A stretch of DNA of 64,000 bases, from NCBI GenBank assembly GCA_963827605.1, contig CAWHBK010000003.1, positions 868,001 through 932,000 of the forward strand, given 5' to 3'. Shown piece after piece: positions 8,158-17,662 of the stretch. Positions within the stretch are counted from its first letter, which is position 1. The number at the start of each line of letters is the position of its first letter. Made by a program: the position numbers and the translations under genes. The notes under the pieces are model-generated. The model made no database searches, was not told the DNA's origin, and saw only the letters and a program-made list of their open reading frames with translations. The stretch is from DSYU01 sp963827605. GTDB lineage: Bacteria; Chloroflexota; Anaerolineae; Anaerolineales; Anaerolineaceae.

Positions 8158-9198
8158 ATGGGCGAAATTTTCTATTCGCGGCGTGATTTTCTCAAACGCA
8201 GCGCTCTGGTTATCCTCGCGGCTGGCTATCCAGCTCCGCGCGGCGAAACCAGAGAGCGGCCTTTTGCAATTGGCCGGGTGACCAGCGCGCTCGTGCATGT
8301 GTATAAAGAGCCATCCTTCAGCAGCGAGCGCCTGGACAAACGTTTCCGCGACCAATTATTGAACCTGCTTGAGGAAACCCAATCTGCCCATGGTCCCAAA
8401 TACAACCCGCGCTGGTACCGGATTGCGGCAGGTTATGTACACAGCGCTTATATCCAGCGCGTAGACTTTCAACCGCCCAATGAACCGCTGCCGTCCATCC
8501 CGGCGCATGGCATTTGGGGCCAGGTTAGCGTTCCATTCACACGCACATTCTATCAAGGCAGGCAGGCGGCCTGGCAGCCGCTCTACCGGCTGTATTACGA
8601 ATCGATCCACTGGATCAAAGGGGTGTGCGAAGGACCGGGTAACCTGATCTGGTACCGCCTGTTTGATCCAAAGAATGACTCGCAATACTATGTTCCCGCG
8701 GCGGACGTGCGGCCGATCCCCGAATCTGAATTCAGCCCCATTGCACAGGACATTCCAGCCGCCCAGAAACACATTATCGTCTCCATTGAAGCGCAAACAC
8801 TGACGGCGTATGAAGGCGAGAAGGTTGTCTTGCAGGCAAAAATTTCCACCGGCGTGCCCAGTAAGGATTTACAAGAAGGGGATATTCCGACAGACACGCC
8901 CATTGGTTACTGGCGCATCAGCCAAAAGATGGCCTCTCGGCACATGGGCAATGGCCGGCTAACCAGCCAGATTGACGCTTACGAGCTGCCGGGTGTGCCC
9001 TGGACGATGGGTTTTCATGAAACCGGCGCCGCCTTGCATGGTTCGTTCTGGCACGACAACTTTGGCAACCGCATGAGCCATGGCTGCGTAAATATGCGCA
9101 ATTCGGAAGCGCTGTGGTTGTTCCGCTGGACAGATCCCGTATACGATCCTTCCAACTGGTATACCAACGGAGTGGGGACATTGATCCAGATCGTCTAA
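8158..9198 (+). CDS. L,D-transpeptidase (YkuD) with Tat-like signal
   Basis: Peptidoglycan cross-linking enzyme of 346 residues that forms 3-3 links by cysteine catalysis. The N-terminus SRRDFLKRSALVI fits a twin-arginine signal. An SH3-like region (about 40-110) and a second beta-rich segment precede the YkuD domain (about 205-346). The active site is SHGCVNM, with His308 and Cys310. A second GALHGSFWH histidine motif also fits the family. A close paralogue lies at 11186-12229 with the same layout. No clear ribosome site precedes the ATG. Confidence 0.92.
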   Translation: MGEIFYSRRDFLKRSALVILAAGYPAPRGETRERPFAIGRVTSALVHVYKEPSFSSERLDKRFRDQLLNLLEETQSAHGPKYNPRWYRIAAGYVHSAYIQRVDFQPPNEPLPSIPAHGIWGQVSVPFTRTFYQGRQAAWQPLYRLYYESIHWIKGVCEGPGNLIWYRLFDPKNDSQYYVPAADVRPIPESEFSPIAQDIPAAQKHIIVSIEAQTLTAYEGEKVVLQAKISTGVPSKDLQEGDIPTDTPIGYWRISQKMASRHMGNGRLTSQIDAYELPGVPWTMGFHETGAALHGSFWHDNFGNRMSHGCVNMRNSEALWLFRWTDPVYDPSNWYTNGVGTLIQIV

Positions 9199-9300
9199 AT
9201 ATTCAACCTTAAAATATCTTTTTTCACCCTTTCATTTATAGAACATTCGTGCTATAATCTGGCTTACCTGTAGTTGATCCTGTAGAATTAAACCCTAGAA

Positions 9301-10374
9301 ATGGCGCATATAGAACAGGTGAAAGAAAGAAAAGATATGGATACTCAGACAACTTATTCCTTTACGGAACAGGCGAATGGAAACGGTTTGTACGGGCTTG
9401 ACCTGGATGAAGAAAAAGTCCAATTAATTCGCCGCACAATCGCGCGCGGTGCCTCGGAAGACGAACTGGCCTTGTTCGTTGAACAGTGCCGGCGCACCGG
9501 CCTTGACCCATTCGCCCGCCAGATTTATTCAGTCCGGCGCAAACAATGGAACTCGCTTAGCCGCTCTTTTGAAGAGGCCCAGGTGATCCAGGTCTCCATC
9601 GACGGATTTCGCCTGATCGCGGACCGCACGCATAAATATGCCGGACAGGTTGGACCCTGGTGGTGCGGACCGGATGGCGAATGGAAAGAAGTCTGGCTGA
9701 TGAACGAGGCGCCCACCGCCGCCAAAGTTGGCGTGCTGCGTCACGACTTCCACCAGCCCTTGTTTGCCATAGCCCTTTACAAAAGCTATGTTCAAACCAA
9801 TTCTCAGGGCGACCCGGTCAGCCGTTGGAAGACGGACCCGGCTGGGATGCTGGCCAAATGCGCCGAGGCGCTCGGGCTGCGCCGCGCCTTCCCGCACGAA
9901 TTGAGCGGTCTGTATACGACCGAGGAAATGGAGCAGGCGGATAACCCTGCCACGACGGCCCATACTGCTGCTGGCGTTCAGGAAAACGGCGCTGATATAG
10001 CCCAAACTCGCGTTACCACCCAGCGGCCCTTCACCCCGGAGATGCTGCGCGCGAATTTCGCGAAAGCGGTCGCGACCATTCAGGCAAAAGGTTTGCAGCT
10101 TGGGCCAGATGATTACACCATCACCGAAGGCGCGCTGAGCGGCCTGCTCGAAGAAGAGCATGACCTGGAGCGGTACCTGGAGTTCGTCACCGGTTTCCCA
10201 TATCTTGATGATATGGATGAAGCCTACGTCATCGCATTACTGCGGCTGCTGAAACCAACCAATGTGGATGGTACGTTTCTTCCTTCCGAGGAGGCCCAGT
10301 CTGAGGCTGTTTCGGTAATTGCCTGGCTGGAAACTGGCGACCGTGAGAAAGATATGCAAGACGAGACAAATTAA
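9301..10374 (+). CDS. bet: Phage-type recombinase Bet (RecT/Red-beta family annealase)
   Basis: Single-strand DNA annealing protein of 357 residues. The N-terminal two thirds match the Bet family: LALFVEQCRRTGLDPFARQI, SIDGFRLIADRTHKYAGQ, and near the end GMLAKCAEALGLRRAFP and GLYTTEEM. The C-terminal 140 residues are not recognised. ATG 9337 is an equally good start. A TATAAT box lies at 9253-9258 with a poor -35. In phages this protein works with an exonuclease and an SSB; none is found here, nor any phage structural gene. It sits alone between two envelope genes, so it is probably a domesticated or isolated copy. Confidence 0.88.
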   Translation: MAHIEQVKERKDMDTQTTYSFTEQANGNGLYGLDLDEEKVQLIRRTIARGASEDELALFVEQCRRTGLDPFARQIYSVRRKQWNSLSRSFEEAQVIQVSIDGFRLIADRTHKYAGQVGPWWCGPDGEWKEVWLMNEAPTAAKVGVLRHDFHQPLFAIALYKSYVQTNSQGDPVSRWKTDPAGMLAKCAEALGLRRAFPHELSGLYTTEEMEQADNPATTAHTAAGVQENGADIAQTRVTTQRPFTPEMLRANFAKAVATIQAKGLQLGPDDYTITEGALSGLLEEEHDLERYLEFVTGFPYLDDMDEAYVIALLRLLKPTNVDGTFLPSEEAQSEAVSVIAWLETGDREKDMQDETN

Positions 10375-10459
10375 ACCGTCTTGAGCTGCTGCGCTTAGCA
10401 GGCTGCAAGTAGCCGGCCGCTATTTGCAGTGCGAATTGAATTGCGAATAACAAGCAGAA

Positions 10460-10516
10460 GGCTGCTCACACCCCCAAAAAAGGAAGGATTGAATTCCCCG
10501 GTGTGAGCGGCCTTTT
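10460..10516. terminator. Bidirectional terminator
   Basis: GGCTGCTCACACC and GGTGTGAGCGGCC form a 13-bp stem with one T-G wobble, followed by TTTT on the plus strand. It separates the convergent Bet and zinc-ribbon genes. Confidence 0.75.
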
Positions 10517-10520
10517 GCAT

Positions 10521-11006
10521 TTAAAAGTTGCTGTTTCGCAGCACCGCCATAACCACCACCGCCAGGCAAGCGCACAGCAAGAACAGGCCCAGAAGCGCGG
10601 CGCCGCCGATCACAAACCAGCGGTTCGCGCCCGATAAACCTTTCCGCTCCGGGCTCGCCGGATAAACCGCCGCTCCGCTGGAAACTACTTCCGGCTGAAA
10701 GGATGGGTCAGTGGAATTGTACCCCATCGCGGTTCGGACCGGTCCCTCGCCTTCCGTAGCGCTGCCAGCTCCCATCCCAGACTCGGCATACACCCGCGCC
10801 CCGGTTGTCACATCTCCATGCCCCTCCACCGGTTTCGACAGGGTCTCTTTTTGTGGCTCGGGCTGGTTTACGACCCGGAAGGCCGCCTGCCCACCCTCGC
10901 CATCGATATGCAAGTCAGCCCCACAGAAAGTGCAATGCACATCTTGTTCCTGGCTGGTGATGACTAAGGGCGCCCCGCATGCCGGGCATATTGTCTCTTG
11001 CGTCAT
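10521..11006 (-). CDS. Zinc-ribbon protein with C-terminal membrane anchor
   Basis: Protein of 161 residues. The start at 11006 is set by AAGGAGA (11012-11018). Two CxxC pairs (C7/C10 and C25/C28) form a zinc ribbon at the N-terminus. A Ser/Gly/Pro-rich middle of about 90 residues leads to one C-terminal helix (WFVIGGAALLGLFLLCACLA), so most of the protein faces the cytoplasm as a tail-anchored protein. Function unknown; such proteins may act as zinc-dependent adaptors. The gene is transcribed toward Bet and is divergent from the second L,D-transpeptidase. Confidence 0.7.
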   Translation of the reverse strand: MTQETICPACGAPLVITSQEQDVHCTFCGADLHIDGEGGQAAFRVVNQPEPQKETLSKPVEGHGDVTTGARVYAESGMGAGSATEGEGPVRTAMGYNSTDPSFQPEVVSSGAAVYPASPERKGLSGANRWFVIGGAALLGLFLLCACLAVVVMAVLRNSNF

Positions 11007-11150
11007 ATCATTCTCCTTGAAATTGCTCCTAAACATTGGATTGCCCCCATAAATTCCTGTTTTGCGGAATTCGAAGCAATTCTGAATAAATTTTATCTAT
11101 ATATTATAACAAGGGTATAAGCATGTTTACCACAGCGTTACCAAACCTTG

Positions 11151-11178
11151 TTGAAATTATGACCCCGATTGGTATAAT
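11151..11178 (+). promoter_or_regulatory. Promoter giving a probably leaderless L,D-transpeptidase mRNA
   Basis: TTGAAA (11151-11156), 16 bases and TATAAT (11173-11178). The ATG at 11186 lies only 7 bases after the -10 box, so transcription would begin at or next to the start codon. No ribosome site precedes the ATG, which agrees. Confidence 0.7.
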
Positions 11179-11185
11179 CAAAACC

Positions 11186-12229
11186 ATGACCGAGATATTC
11201 TCTCGTAGAGATTTTTTAAAGTTCGCTGCTCTCGGTTTGGGCAGCCTGGCGTTTCGCCCCTTGTTTGGTTTGGGAGACGACCCGGATAACGGCAATATTG
11301 CCCGCGTTGCCACCCGCTCGATTAATGTTTACACCCAGCCAACCGACGAAAGCAAAGTGCTGTACCAGCGCACGCGCGATGAGCTGATCAATATCTACGA
11401 TGAAGTAATTTCTGCGGATGGGCCGGTCTGGAACCCGGTCTGGTACAAGGTCTGGCGGGGATATGTCCACAGCGGTCATCTCCAGCGGGTGAAAATACAA
11501 CTTAACCCAGTGGCCGAAAAAATTCCCGAAAAACGCGGCCAGCTGGCCGAGGTTACCGTTCCCCTCACCCAATCGATGCGCTACCAGCCTTTGATCAAGG
11601 GCTGGGAACCGCTCTACCGCCTGTATTATGGCTCTACGCACTGGGTGAAGGGGATTGATGAAGGTCCAGACGGCGCGCCCTGGTACCGCTTGCACGATGA
11701 GCTGACCGAGGTGGAATATCACACGCCGGCGACCCATTTGCGCCTGATCCCGGCTGAAGAGTTTGCGCCAATCTCACCCGAGATCGACCCGTGGCACAAG
11801 CACATCGAAGTATCCATTTCCCAGCAAACCATGAAGGCATTTGAAAACGATACGCTCGTCATGGAAACCCGCGTATCTACGGGAATTCCTGACCGCCGCA
11901 CCGATCCAAAGATCATCTCGACGGACACGCCGACTGGTGAGTTTCACGTCAATTCAAAAATGGCGTCCAAACATATGGGCAACGGGAGACTGACCAGCGA
12001 CCTGAGCGCCTACGAGCTGCCCGGGGTGCCCTGGACAACCTTCTTCGCGCCACACGGTGTGGCGCTGCACGGCACTTACTGGCACACCAACTATGGCATC
12101 TCCATGAGCCACGGCTGCGTGAACCTGCCTACGGAGGTGGCTAAATGGGTCTTCCGCTGGACTACCCCGGTTACCGCACATGATACCTGGGAGCAGACCG
12201 GTTACGGCACCCTGGTTATCGTTTCTTAG
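11186..12229 (+). CDS. L,D-transpeptidase (YkuD), second paralogue
   Basis: Peptidoglycan L,D-transpeptidase of 347 residues from ATG 11186. A longer reading from 11123 is possible, but the promoter lies inside it. The N-terminus has a Tat-like FSRRDFLKFAALG, then an SH3-like segment (INVYTQPTDESKVLY) and a YkuD domain with SHGCVNL (Cys311). The pair shares nearly every block with the copy at 8158, for example MASKHMGNGRLTS and YELPGVPWT, so they arose by duplication. Its stop overlaps the stop of hemW on the other strand. Confidence 0.92.
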   Translation: MTEIFSRRDFLKFAALGLGSLAFRPLFGLGDDPDNGNIARVATRSINVYTQPTDESKVLYQRTRDELINIYDEVISADGPVWNPVWYKVWRGYVHSGHLQRVKIQLNPVAEKIPEKRGQLAEVTVPLTQSMRYQPLIKGWEPLYRLYYGSTHWVKGIDEGPDGAPWYRLHDELTEVEYHTPATHLRLIPAEEFAPISPEIDPWHKHIEVSISQQTMKAFENDTLVMETRVSTGIPDRRTDPKIISTDTPTGEFHVNSKMASKHMGNGRLTSDLSAYELPGVPWTTFFAPHGVALHGTYWHTNYGISMSHGCVNLPTEVAKWVFRWTTPVTAHDTWEQTGYGTLVIVS

Positions 12230-13455
12230 ACAAACTGCATAAAAACCTGGTTGCCCAACAGGCGCCCGCGCCGGGTCAGGCGCAGGCGCAGCCCGTCTTC
12301 GTCGATCCATTCCAATAGACCCAGCTTCACCAATCGCTCGATTTCTTTGCCAAACACTTCGTCCAACGATCGACCAAACCGCTCTCGGAACGCGCCTTCC
12401 GCCACCCCTTCCTGGGTCAGGCGCAGGCCGACCATCATCGTCTCGTGCATTTCCATCGGACGGTCAATGGCAATCGTGCGCCGCGCCGCCGGGCCAGCCG
12501 GGAAAACCGGCGCTGCCGCGGCCGATTTTTCATTCGGGCCGCAGCGCTCGATAAATGGCCGGATGCCGCCCACATTCATCGTGCGCACCCCGGCCCCGTT
12601 TAGCGCGGTCGCAAAGCCGTGCGCCCCGGCGCCAAAGCCCAGATACGGCCAGCAGCGCCAGTACTGCAGGTTATGCTGGCTGGAAAGCAGCTTTCCGTTT
12701 TCATCCTTGCGCGCCCAATTCGAGATTTCGTACTGGGTAAACCCTGCCCGTTCCAGGCGGTCCATGGCGTACTCGTACATATCCGCCGCCAGGTCATCAT
12801 CGATGGTGGGCACCAGGCCGCGCGCCCAGCGTTTTTGCAGCGGCGTGCCGTGTTCAATCGTCAGGGCATACAGCGAGAGATGTTCTGGTTCCATCCCCAA
12901 CGCGCGCTCCAGGGTCGCCTGCCAGCGCGGCAGATCTTGTTCGGGCAGGCCAAAGATCAGGTCCAGGCTCAGATTATCAAAACCCGCCTTGCGCGCCCAT
13001 TCCACCGCCTGGACCACATCAAAAAAATCGTGCTGGCGTTCCAGCAGACGCAGGTCATCGGGATGCGCCGACTGCATGCCAAAACTCAGGCGGTTGATCC
13101 CCAGTCCGCGCAGCTCCTGAAGATAGGCATAGGAGACCGTGCCGGGGTTGGCTTCCAGGGTGATCTCCATTTCCTCCTGGAAATCAAACTGCCTGCGCAG
13201 CGTGTCCATAATCGCCCTCAGGTGCGCCGCGCTCAACAAAGAAGGCGTTCCGCCGCCAAAAAATATGGTGTGTACGGGTATTCGCCGCTGCGCGCTTTCG
13301 CTCACCTGGCAAATTTCAGCGCAAATTGCTTCCACATAGGCCGGGATTAAACGCTCCTGGCCCGCAAACGTGTTAAAATCACAGTAACTGCAGCGATGGC
13401 GACAAAAGGGTACATGCAAATAAAGACTATACAGGTCCATTTCTCGGGTAAGCAT
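12226..13455 (-). CDS. hemW: HemW-type radical SAM protein (HemN-like)
   Basis: Radical SAM protein of 409 residues. HVPFCRHRCSYCDF has the CxxxCxxC cluster ligands (C18, C22, C25) followed by D-F, as in HemW. True coproporphyrinogen dehydrogenase HemN has an extra cysteine there. HemW is a haem chaperone or haem-delivery factor. Downstream are IFFGGGTPSLL and EANPGT, and a HemN-type C-terminal winged region (from about 300). The stretch around 305-330 is a low-complexity Ala/Pro insertion. The gene converges with, and overlaps by 4 bases, the second L,D-transpeptidase. Confidence 0.9.
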   Translation of the reverse strand: MLTREMDLYSLYLHVPFCRHRCSYCDFNTFAGQERLIPAYVEAICAEICQVSESAQRRIPVHTIFFGGGTPSLLSAAHLRAIMDTLRRQFDFQEEMEITLEANPGTVSYAYLQELRGLGINRLSFGMQSAHPDDLRLLERQHDFFDVVQAVEWARKAGFDNLSLDLIFGLPEQDLPRWQATLERALGMEPEHLSLYALTIEHGTPLQKRWARGLVPTIDDDLAADMYEYAMDRLERAGFTQYEISNWARKDENGKLLSSQHNLQYWRCWPYLGFGAGAHGFATALNGAGVRTMNVGGIRPFIERCGPNEKSAAAAPVFPAGPAARRTIAIDRPMEMHETMMVGLRLTQEGVAEGAFRERFGRSLDEVFGKEIERLVKLGLLEWIDEDGLRLRLTRRGRLLGNQVFMQFV

Positions 13456-13494
13456 AACATAAAAAGGTTTCCATGGACAGTCAAAGCGGTACGG

Positions 13495-13610
13495 TACAAA
13501 GTCGAAGCCCTGAGCGGAGGAGACATCGGATCCTTCGGGCTTCGCCCGGAAGGCACGTTCAGGAATGCTGGGCGGAAATCCGCCTCAGCTACCGACCCGA
13601 GCGCAAGGAC
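13495..13610. repeat. Intergenic structured repeat of CTGAGCGGAG type
   Basis: This non-coding stretch contains CCCTGAGCGGAGGAG, a nested hairpin CCTTC-GGGC-TTC-GCCC-GGAAGG (one bulge), and GGCGG-AAAT-CCGCC. An outer CTGAG/CTCAG pairing can enclose both. The CTGAGCGGAG core is like a dispersed intergenic palindrome seen in many bacteria. A small RNA is not excluded. Confidence 0.4.
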
Positions 13611-13726
13611 TTTGTGAACCTGTGCAGCGCCTGAACCGCTGCTGACCCGTCACAAAGCAGTTTCCACTGTTGTGGTATAATCCCCAGCCGGACCGGGGAT
13701 CCCCCCGGTATTTCGTTAAGGGAACT

Positions 13727-14903
13727 ATGAGTCCGGATAATCAACCAAACACTACAAAAATTTGTCCAACCTGCGGGACTCGCCTGGGCATTAATGCCAC
13801 GCGCTGCTCGGTGTGTGGCAGCAACCTTGCCCCCAGCGTGGCGGTTTCTTCCGCCAAACCCGTAACAGGGCCGCGTATTCCAGAAGTGACCCTCAGCCTG
13901 CCGGTCGTTTTTGGCCTGGCCATTCTGCTGCTGGTGATTGGCGCGGGGGTCGTCTTTGCCGTGCTCAAGAGCATGGGAGACAAAGCGCCAATCACAGCCG
14001 CTGTGGCTGCTACCATCACCCCTACCGCCAGCGCCACGGCTACCGCCAGCCTGACCCCTACCATTACCGTGACCCCCAGCCCGATAAGTACCTGGACGCT
14101 GGAACCGCCACTCGAGTACAAAGTTGCTTCGGGCGACCATGTATTGCTATTGCAGCCAACTTCCATGTCTCGGTGGACAGCATCATCCAGCTCAACGGCG
14201 TCAACTGTGATGTGCTTTCGGTCGGGCAGGTACTCAAGATCCCCCAGCCCACCCCGACGCCATCACCGGCGCCAACCAACACGCTCAACCCAACAGAAGC
14301 CGCCGCAGCCGATTGCAGCAAGGTTGAGGTGATCGTTAAAGCCGGCGACACGATGGGTGGAATTGCGGCCAATTATGCTGTCAGCCCAGAGTCGATCCAG
14401 GCGTACAACAACAAGCCCAACGATGTGGTTTATGAGGGAGAAAAACTCATTATTCCACTATGCGAGCAGCGTCTGGAAACCGCTTCGCCCACCCCGGTGC
14501 CGCCGTATGCCGCCCCAACCTGCTGCTGCCCGCCGATGGCGCTTCCTACGTCAACCCGTCTGAGGTGATTACCTTACAGTGGTCTTCCGTCGGCACGCTG
14601 CGCCAGAATGAAGCCTACGCAGTAACGATCGAGGATGTGACCGAAGGGAATGCCCGCAAGCTGGTTCAATACGTCACCGACACCAAGCTCATCGTCCCGG
14701 AAAGCTTCCGCCCGACCAGCACCTCCCCGCACGTCTTCCGCTGGTCAGTGCTCTCCGTGCGCCAGGTCGGCACCGATAAAGACAGCGGCAACCCCATCTG
14801 GGAACCGGGCGGCGCGGTCAGCGGTCAGCGCGTCTTTAGCTGGGTCGGAACGGGCAGTCCCGCTCCACAGCAGCCAACGGAAACACCAACACCGAAGCCA
14901 TAA
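13727..14903 (+). CDS. Zinc-ribbon membrane protein with LysM repeats (two frameshifts)
   Basis: One gene read in three frames. The N-terminus has two CxxC pairs (CPTCGTRL and CSVCGSNL). One membrane helix follows (VFGLAILLLVIGAGVVFAVL), then a Thr/Pro linker, two LysM domains (SIIQLNGVNCDVLSVGQVL and YNNKPNDVVYEGEKLIIP) and a C-terminal Ig-like domain. The frame changes near 14138, where one base seems missing in what should be SGDTCIAIAANF, and near 14515. Continuous domains across both points suggest sequence errors, not decay. Zinc ribbon inside and LysM outside implies a link between cytoplasm and cell wall. AAGGGA precedes ATG 13727, and TATAAT lies at 13676-13681. Confidence 0.75.
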
Positions 14904-14917
14904 GGTTAAATTAAAAA

Positions 14918-14950
14918 CTGCCGGTCGCAGTCGCAACCGGCGGAGTTTTT
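14918..14950 (+). terminator. Terminator between convergent genes
   Basis: CTGCCGGT (14918-14925) pairs with ACCGGCGG (14936-14943) with one wobble, followed by AGTTTTTG. Confidence 0.7.
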
Positions 14951-14953
14951 GTA

Positions 14954-15926
14954 TTATTCTACCCCTTGCGCTTCCAGGTACTTCACCGCCTGCATGGCCG
15001 CCGCTGCGCCCATGCCCGCCGAGGTAATTACCTGGCGGAAGTTTGGGTCGGCTGCTTCGCCCGCCGCGTATACACCCGGGACGCTGGTTTCCATCAGCAT
15101 GTTGGTCTTGATGTAGCCCAGGTCATCCAGCTCGAGCTGGCCTTTGTACAGCTGGGTATTGGGGGTATGGCCGATGAAGATGAACACTCCATCCGTAGGA
15201 TGCTCGCTCTCTTCGCCGGTCAGCACATTCTTCAGCCGCACCGCTTCCACCGCTTCTTTACCGAGGATTTCCGTTAACGACAGTGTTCCAGACAAAGCGG
15301 ATCTTTGGGTTGTCAAAGGCCCGGTTCTGCAAGATGGCTCCCGCGCGCAGGGTATCGCGGCGGTGGATCACCGTCACGGTCTTGGCGTAGCGGGTGAGGA
15401 AGAGGCCCTCTTCCAGGGCGCTGTCACCCCCGCCGATCACAACCACGTTCTTCTCGCGGAAGAACCAGCCGTCGCAGGTAGCACACCACGAAACGCCCCG
15501 TCCGGTCAATGCATCCTCACCCGGGATCTTCAGCTTATTCGGGCTGGCGCCGGTGGCAATGATCAGCGACTCGGCCAGGTATTCCTGGTTATAAGCCGTG
15601 ACTTGGAACGGCCGGCTGGAAAGATCGACCGCGGTGGCCGTGTCGAATTCAATCCGCGCCCCAAACCGTTCAGCCTGCTTCTGGAACAGCTCGCCCAGCT
15701 GGCTGCCGCCCACCCCTTCCGGAAAGCCAGGGTAATTCTCAATGGTGTGCGTCAAGGCCGCCTGCCCGCCCATCTCCATCCCGGTGATGACCAGCGGATC
15801 CATCTCGGCGCGCGCGGCATACAGCGCCGCGGATAACCCCGCCGGCCCAGATCCAAGGATCAGAACTTTCAAGGGCTTGCCTGGTTCAACGTTTGCTCCA
15901 TTCATATTCGATAAATTCAGTTCCAT
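14954..15926 (-). CDS. trxB: Thioredoxin reductase (one frameshift)
   Basis: FAD- and NADPH-dependent flavoprotein that reduces thioredoxin. The N-terminal FAD motif is LILGSGPAGLSAALYAAR. The redox pair is WCATCDG (C148, C151), and the NADPH motif is VVIGGGDSALEE. The C-terminal FAD motif PGVYAAGEAADP lies in a different frame after about 15275, where ...VWNTVV continues as TEILGKEAVEAV. The join is clean, so a single-base error is likely and the product is about 320 residues. AGGAG precedes the start at 15926. Confidence 0.88.
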
Positions 15927-16053
15927 GAAAACAACTCCTGGTGATCGGGATCCGTGTTGGGTAAAACGCTTTCCGAATGAATAATAAAACCATAATTCGC
16001 AATATAACCTTTATTTAGATGAAGTTCTTCTCAAAAGGTTACATCGCTATGCG

Positions 16054-17422
16054 TTATGCATGCGCTGCTGCGTCCGTTATTTCCAGCGCCTGGTCGAGGA
16101 CATCAAAACCCTCCTTCAACTCCTCGGGCGTGATGATTAGCGGCGGGATCAGCAGTACCGTATGCCAGTGGGTGTATAAAAACACGCCGTGATCGAGCAT
16201 GTACTTTTTCAGGCGGTTCATTTCGGGGCTGGAGCCGTTGTAGGGCGCCATCGGTTCTTTCGTCTGCTCGGCTGCGCACCAGCTCGATCACCCCAAAAAG
16301 ACCAATCGAGCGCACATCGCCCACCGAGGGATGCCGTTCAACCAGCTCGGCCAGCATATCCGCCATCACCGCGCCGGTCTGCGCAGCCCGCGTCACGAGG
16401 CCTTCGTCTTTCATCACCTCGATGGTGGCGATGGCGGCCGCCAGCGAAATGGGATGGCCGTTATAGGTCAGCCCGCCCTGATAGGTGCGTTCATTGAACG
16501 CGGCGGCGATCTCTGGCCGCATCGCCACTGCTCCCAGCGGCGCATAGCCGGAGGTCAGGCCTTTGGCCATGGTCATAATATCCGGCTTGACGCCCCAGTG
16601 TTCCACGGCGAACCACTTGCCCGTCCGCCCAAAGCCGCTCATCACCTCGTCGCAGATCATCAGAATGCCGTACCGGTCGCAGATCGCGCGCACGCCCTGC
16701 AGATAGCCTGCGGGCGGGATAATTACCCCGTTGGTGCCGGTGACCGTTTCCAGCATCACCGCCGCGATGGTATCCGGCCCTTCATATTGGATGATCTCTT
16801 CCAGGTGGTTGAGATAATCGCGGGTAAACTCCGCCTCCGAGATCCCCGGGTTCCCGCGGTGAAACGTGGACCGGTAGCGGTATGGATCCAGGAAATGCAC
16901 CACGCCGGGCATCAGCTCCGGCTCCCAGACCAACCGGCGCGGGTCGCCGGTAGCCGCCATGGCTCCGGCCGTCGCGCCGTGGTACGAGCGGTAGCGCGCC
17001 AGGATCTTATGCCGCCCGGTGTAGCCGCGCGCCAGCTTGATGGCATTCTCGTTGGCGTCCGCCCCACCCAGGGTGTACAGGAATTTCGTCAATCCCGCAG
17101 GGACGATTTCCGCCAGCAGTTTCCCCAGCAGCGCGCGGGGAGCGGTGGCCATCCCCGGCCCGGCAAAAGGCAGCTCGCGCGCCTGCTGCACCATTGCCTC
17201 GATTACACGCTGGTTGCCGTGCCCGATATTCACGCACATCACCATGGAATTCAGATCCAGGTAGCGTTTCCCCTCTACGTCCCAGAAATACACTCCCTCA
17301 GCCCGCTTTATCGCAATCGGGCTCACATGCGCCTGAGCCGACCAGGTCCAGAAATTGTGCTCCAATGCCAGCGGAAGAATTTCCGCATCCGGGATTTTGA
17401 CCATGCCTGCCCTCATTGTCAT
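16054..17422 (-). CDS. Class III PLP-dependent aminotransferase (one frameshift)
   Basis: Fold-type I transaminase of about 455 residues, of the omega-amino-acid or taurine:pyruvate kind. Visible blocks are GVYFWDVEGKRYLDL, YRSYHGATAGAMAATGD, ICDEVMSGFGRTG with the PLP aspartate, and MAKGLTSGYAPLG with the Schiff-base lysine. The frame changes near 16260: the main part ends at GVIELVRS and the tail resumes as MAPYNGSSPEM through LIIPPLIITPEEL. ATG 17404, preceded by GAGGG, is an alternative start. The substrate cannot be fixed from sequence. It is divergent from cysteine synthase. Confidence 0.85.
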
Positions 17423-17568
17423 GAACTAGCCAGCGCGGACCTTACCCTTTCCGCGCCGGTCGATTTGAATACTATCATAAAAAGGAGGTTTTGCTTATAA
17501 AAAATTCCATTCCTGGAAAGGCCCGGTTGACCGCTTTTCAGCGCTGTAAAAATTAAATTTTTCTGTAA

Positions 17569-17597
17569 TTGACTCCAGATTATGTTCATGCTATACT
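17569..17597 (+). promoter_or_regulatory. Sigma70-type promoter of cysK
   Basis: TTGACT (17569-17574), a 17-base spacer and TATACT (17592-17597). The leader to the start codon is about 60 bases and shows no structure I recognise. Confidence 0.75.
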
Positions 17598-17662
17598 TTT
17601 TTTAGTACAAAACAAACCAGAGTATTACTTTCTCACATACTTGACACATTTAGGGGGCTATT

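Noticed and set aside
9199..10520. A prophage around the Bet gene
   Set aside because: Neighbours on both sides are host envelope genes; no integrase, attachment repeat or structural gene was seen.
13530..13570. CCGGAAGG motif resembling the SRP RNA tip
   Set aside because: The flanking SRP helix 8 sequence and the second conserved loop are missing.
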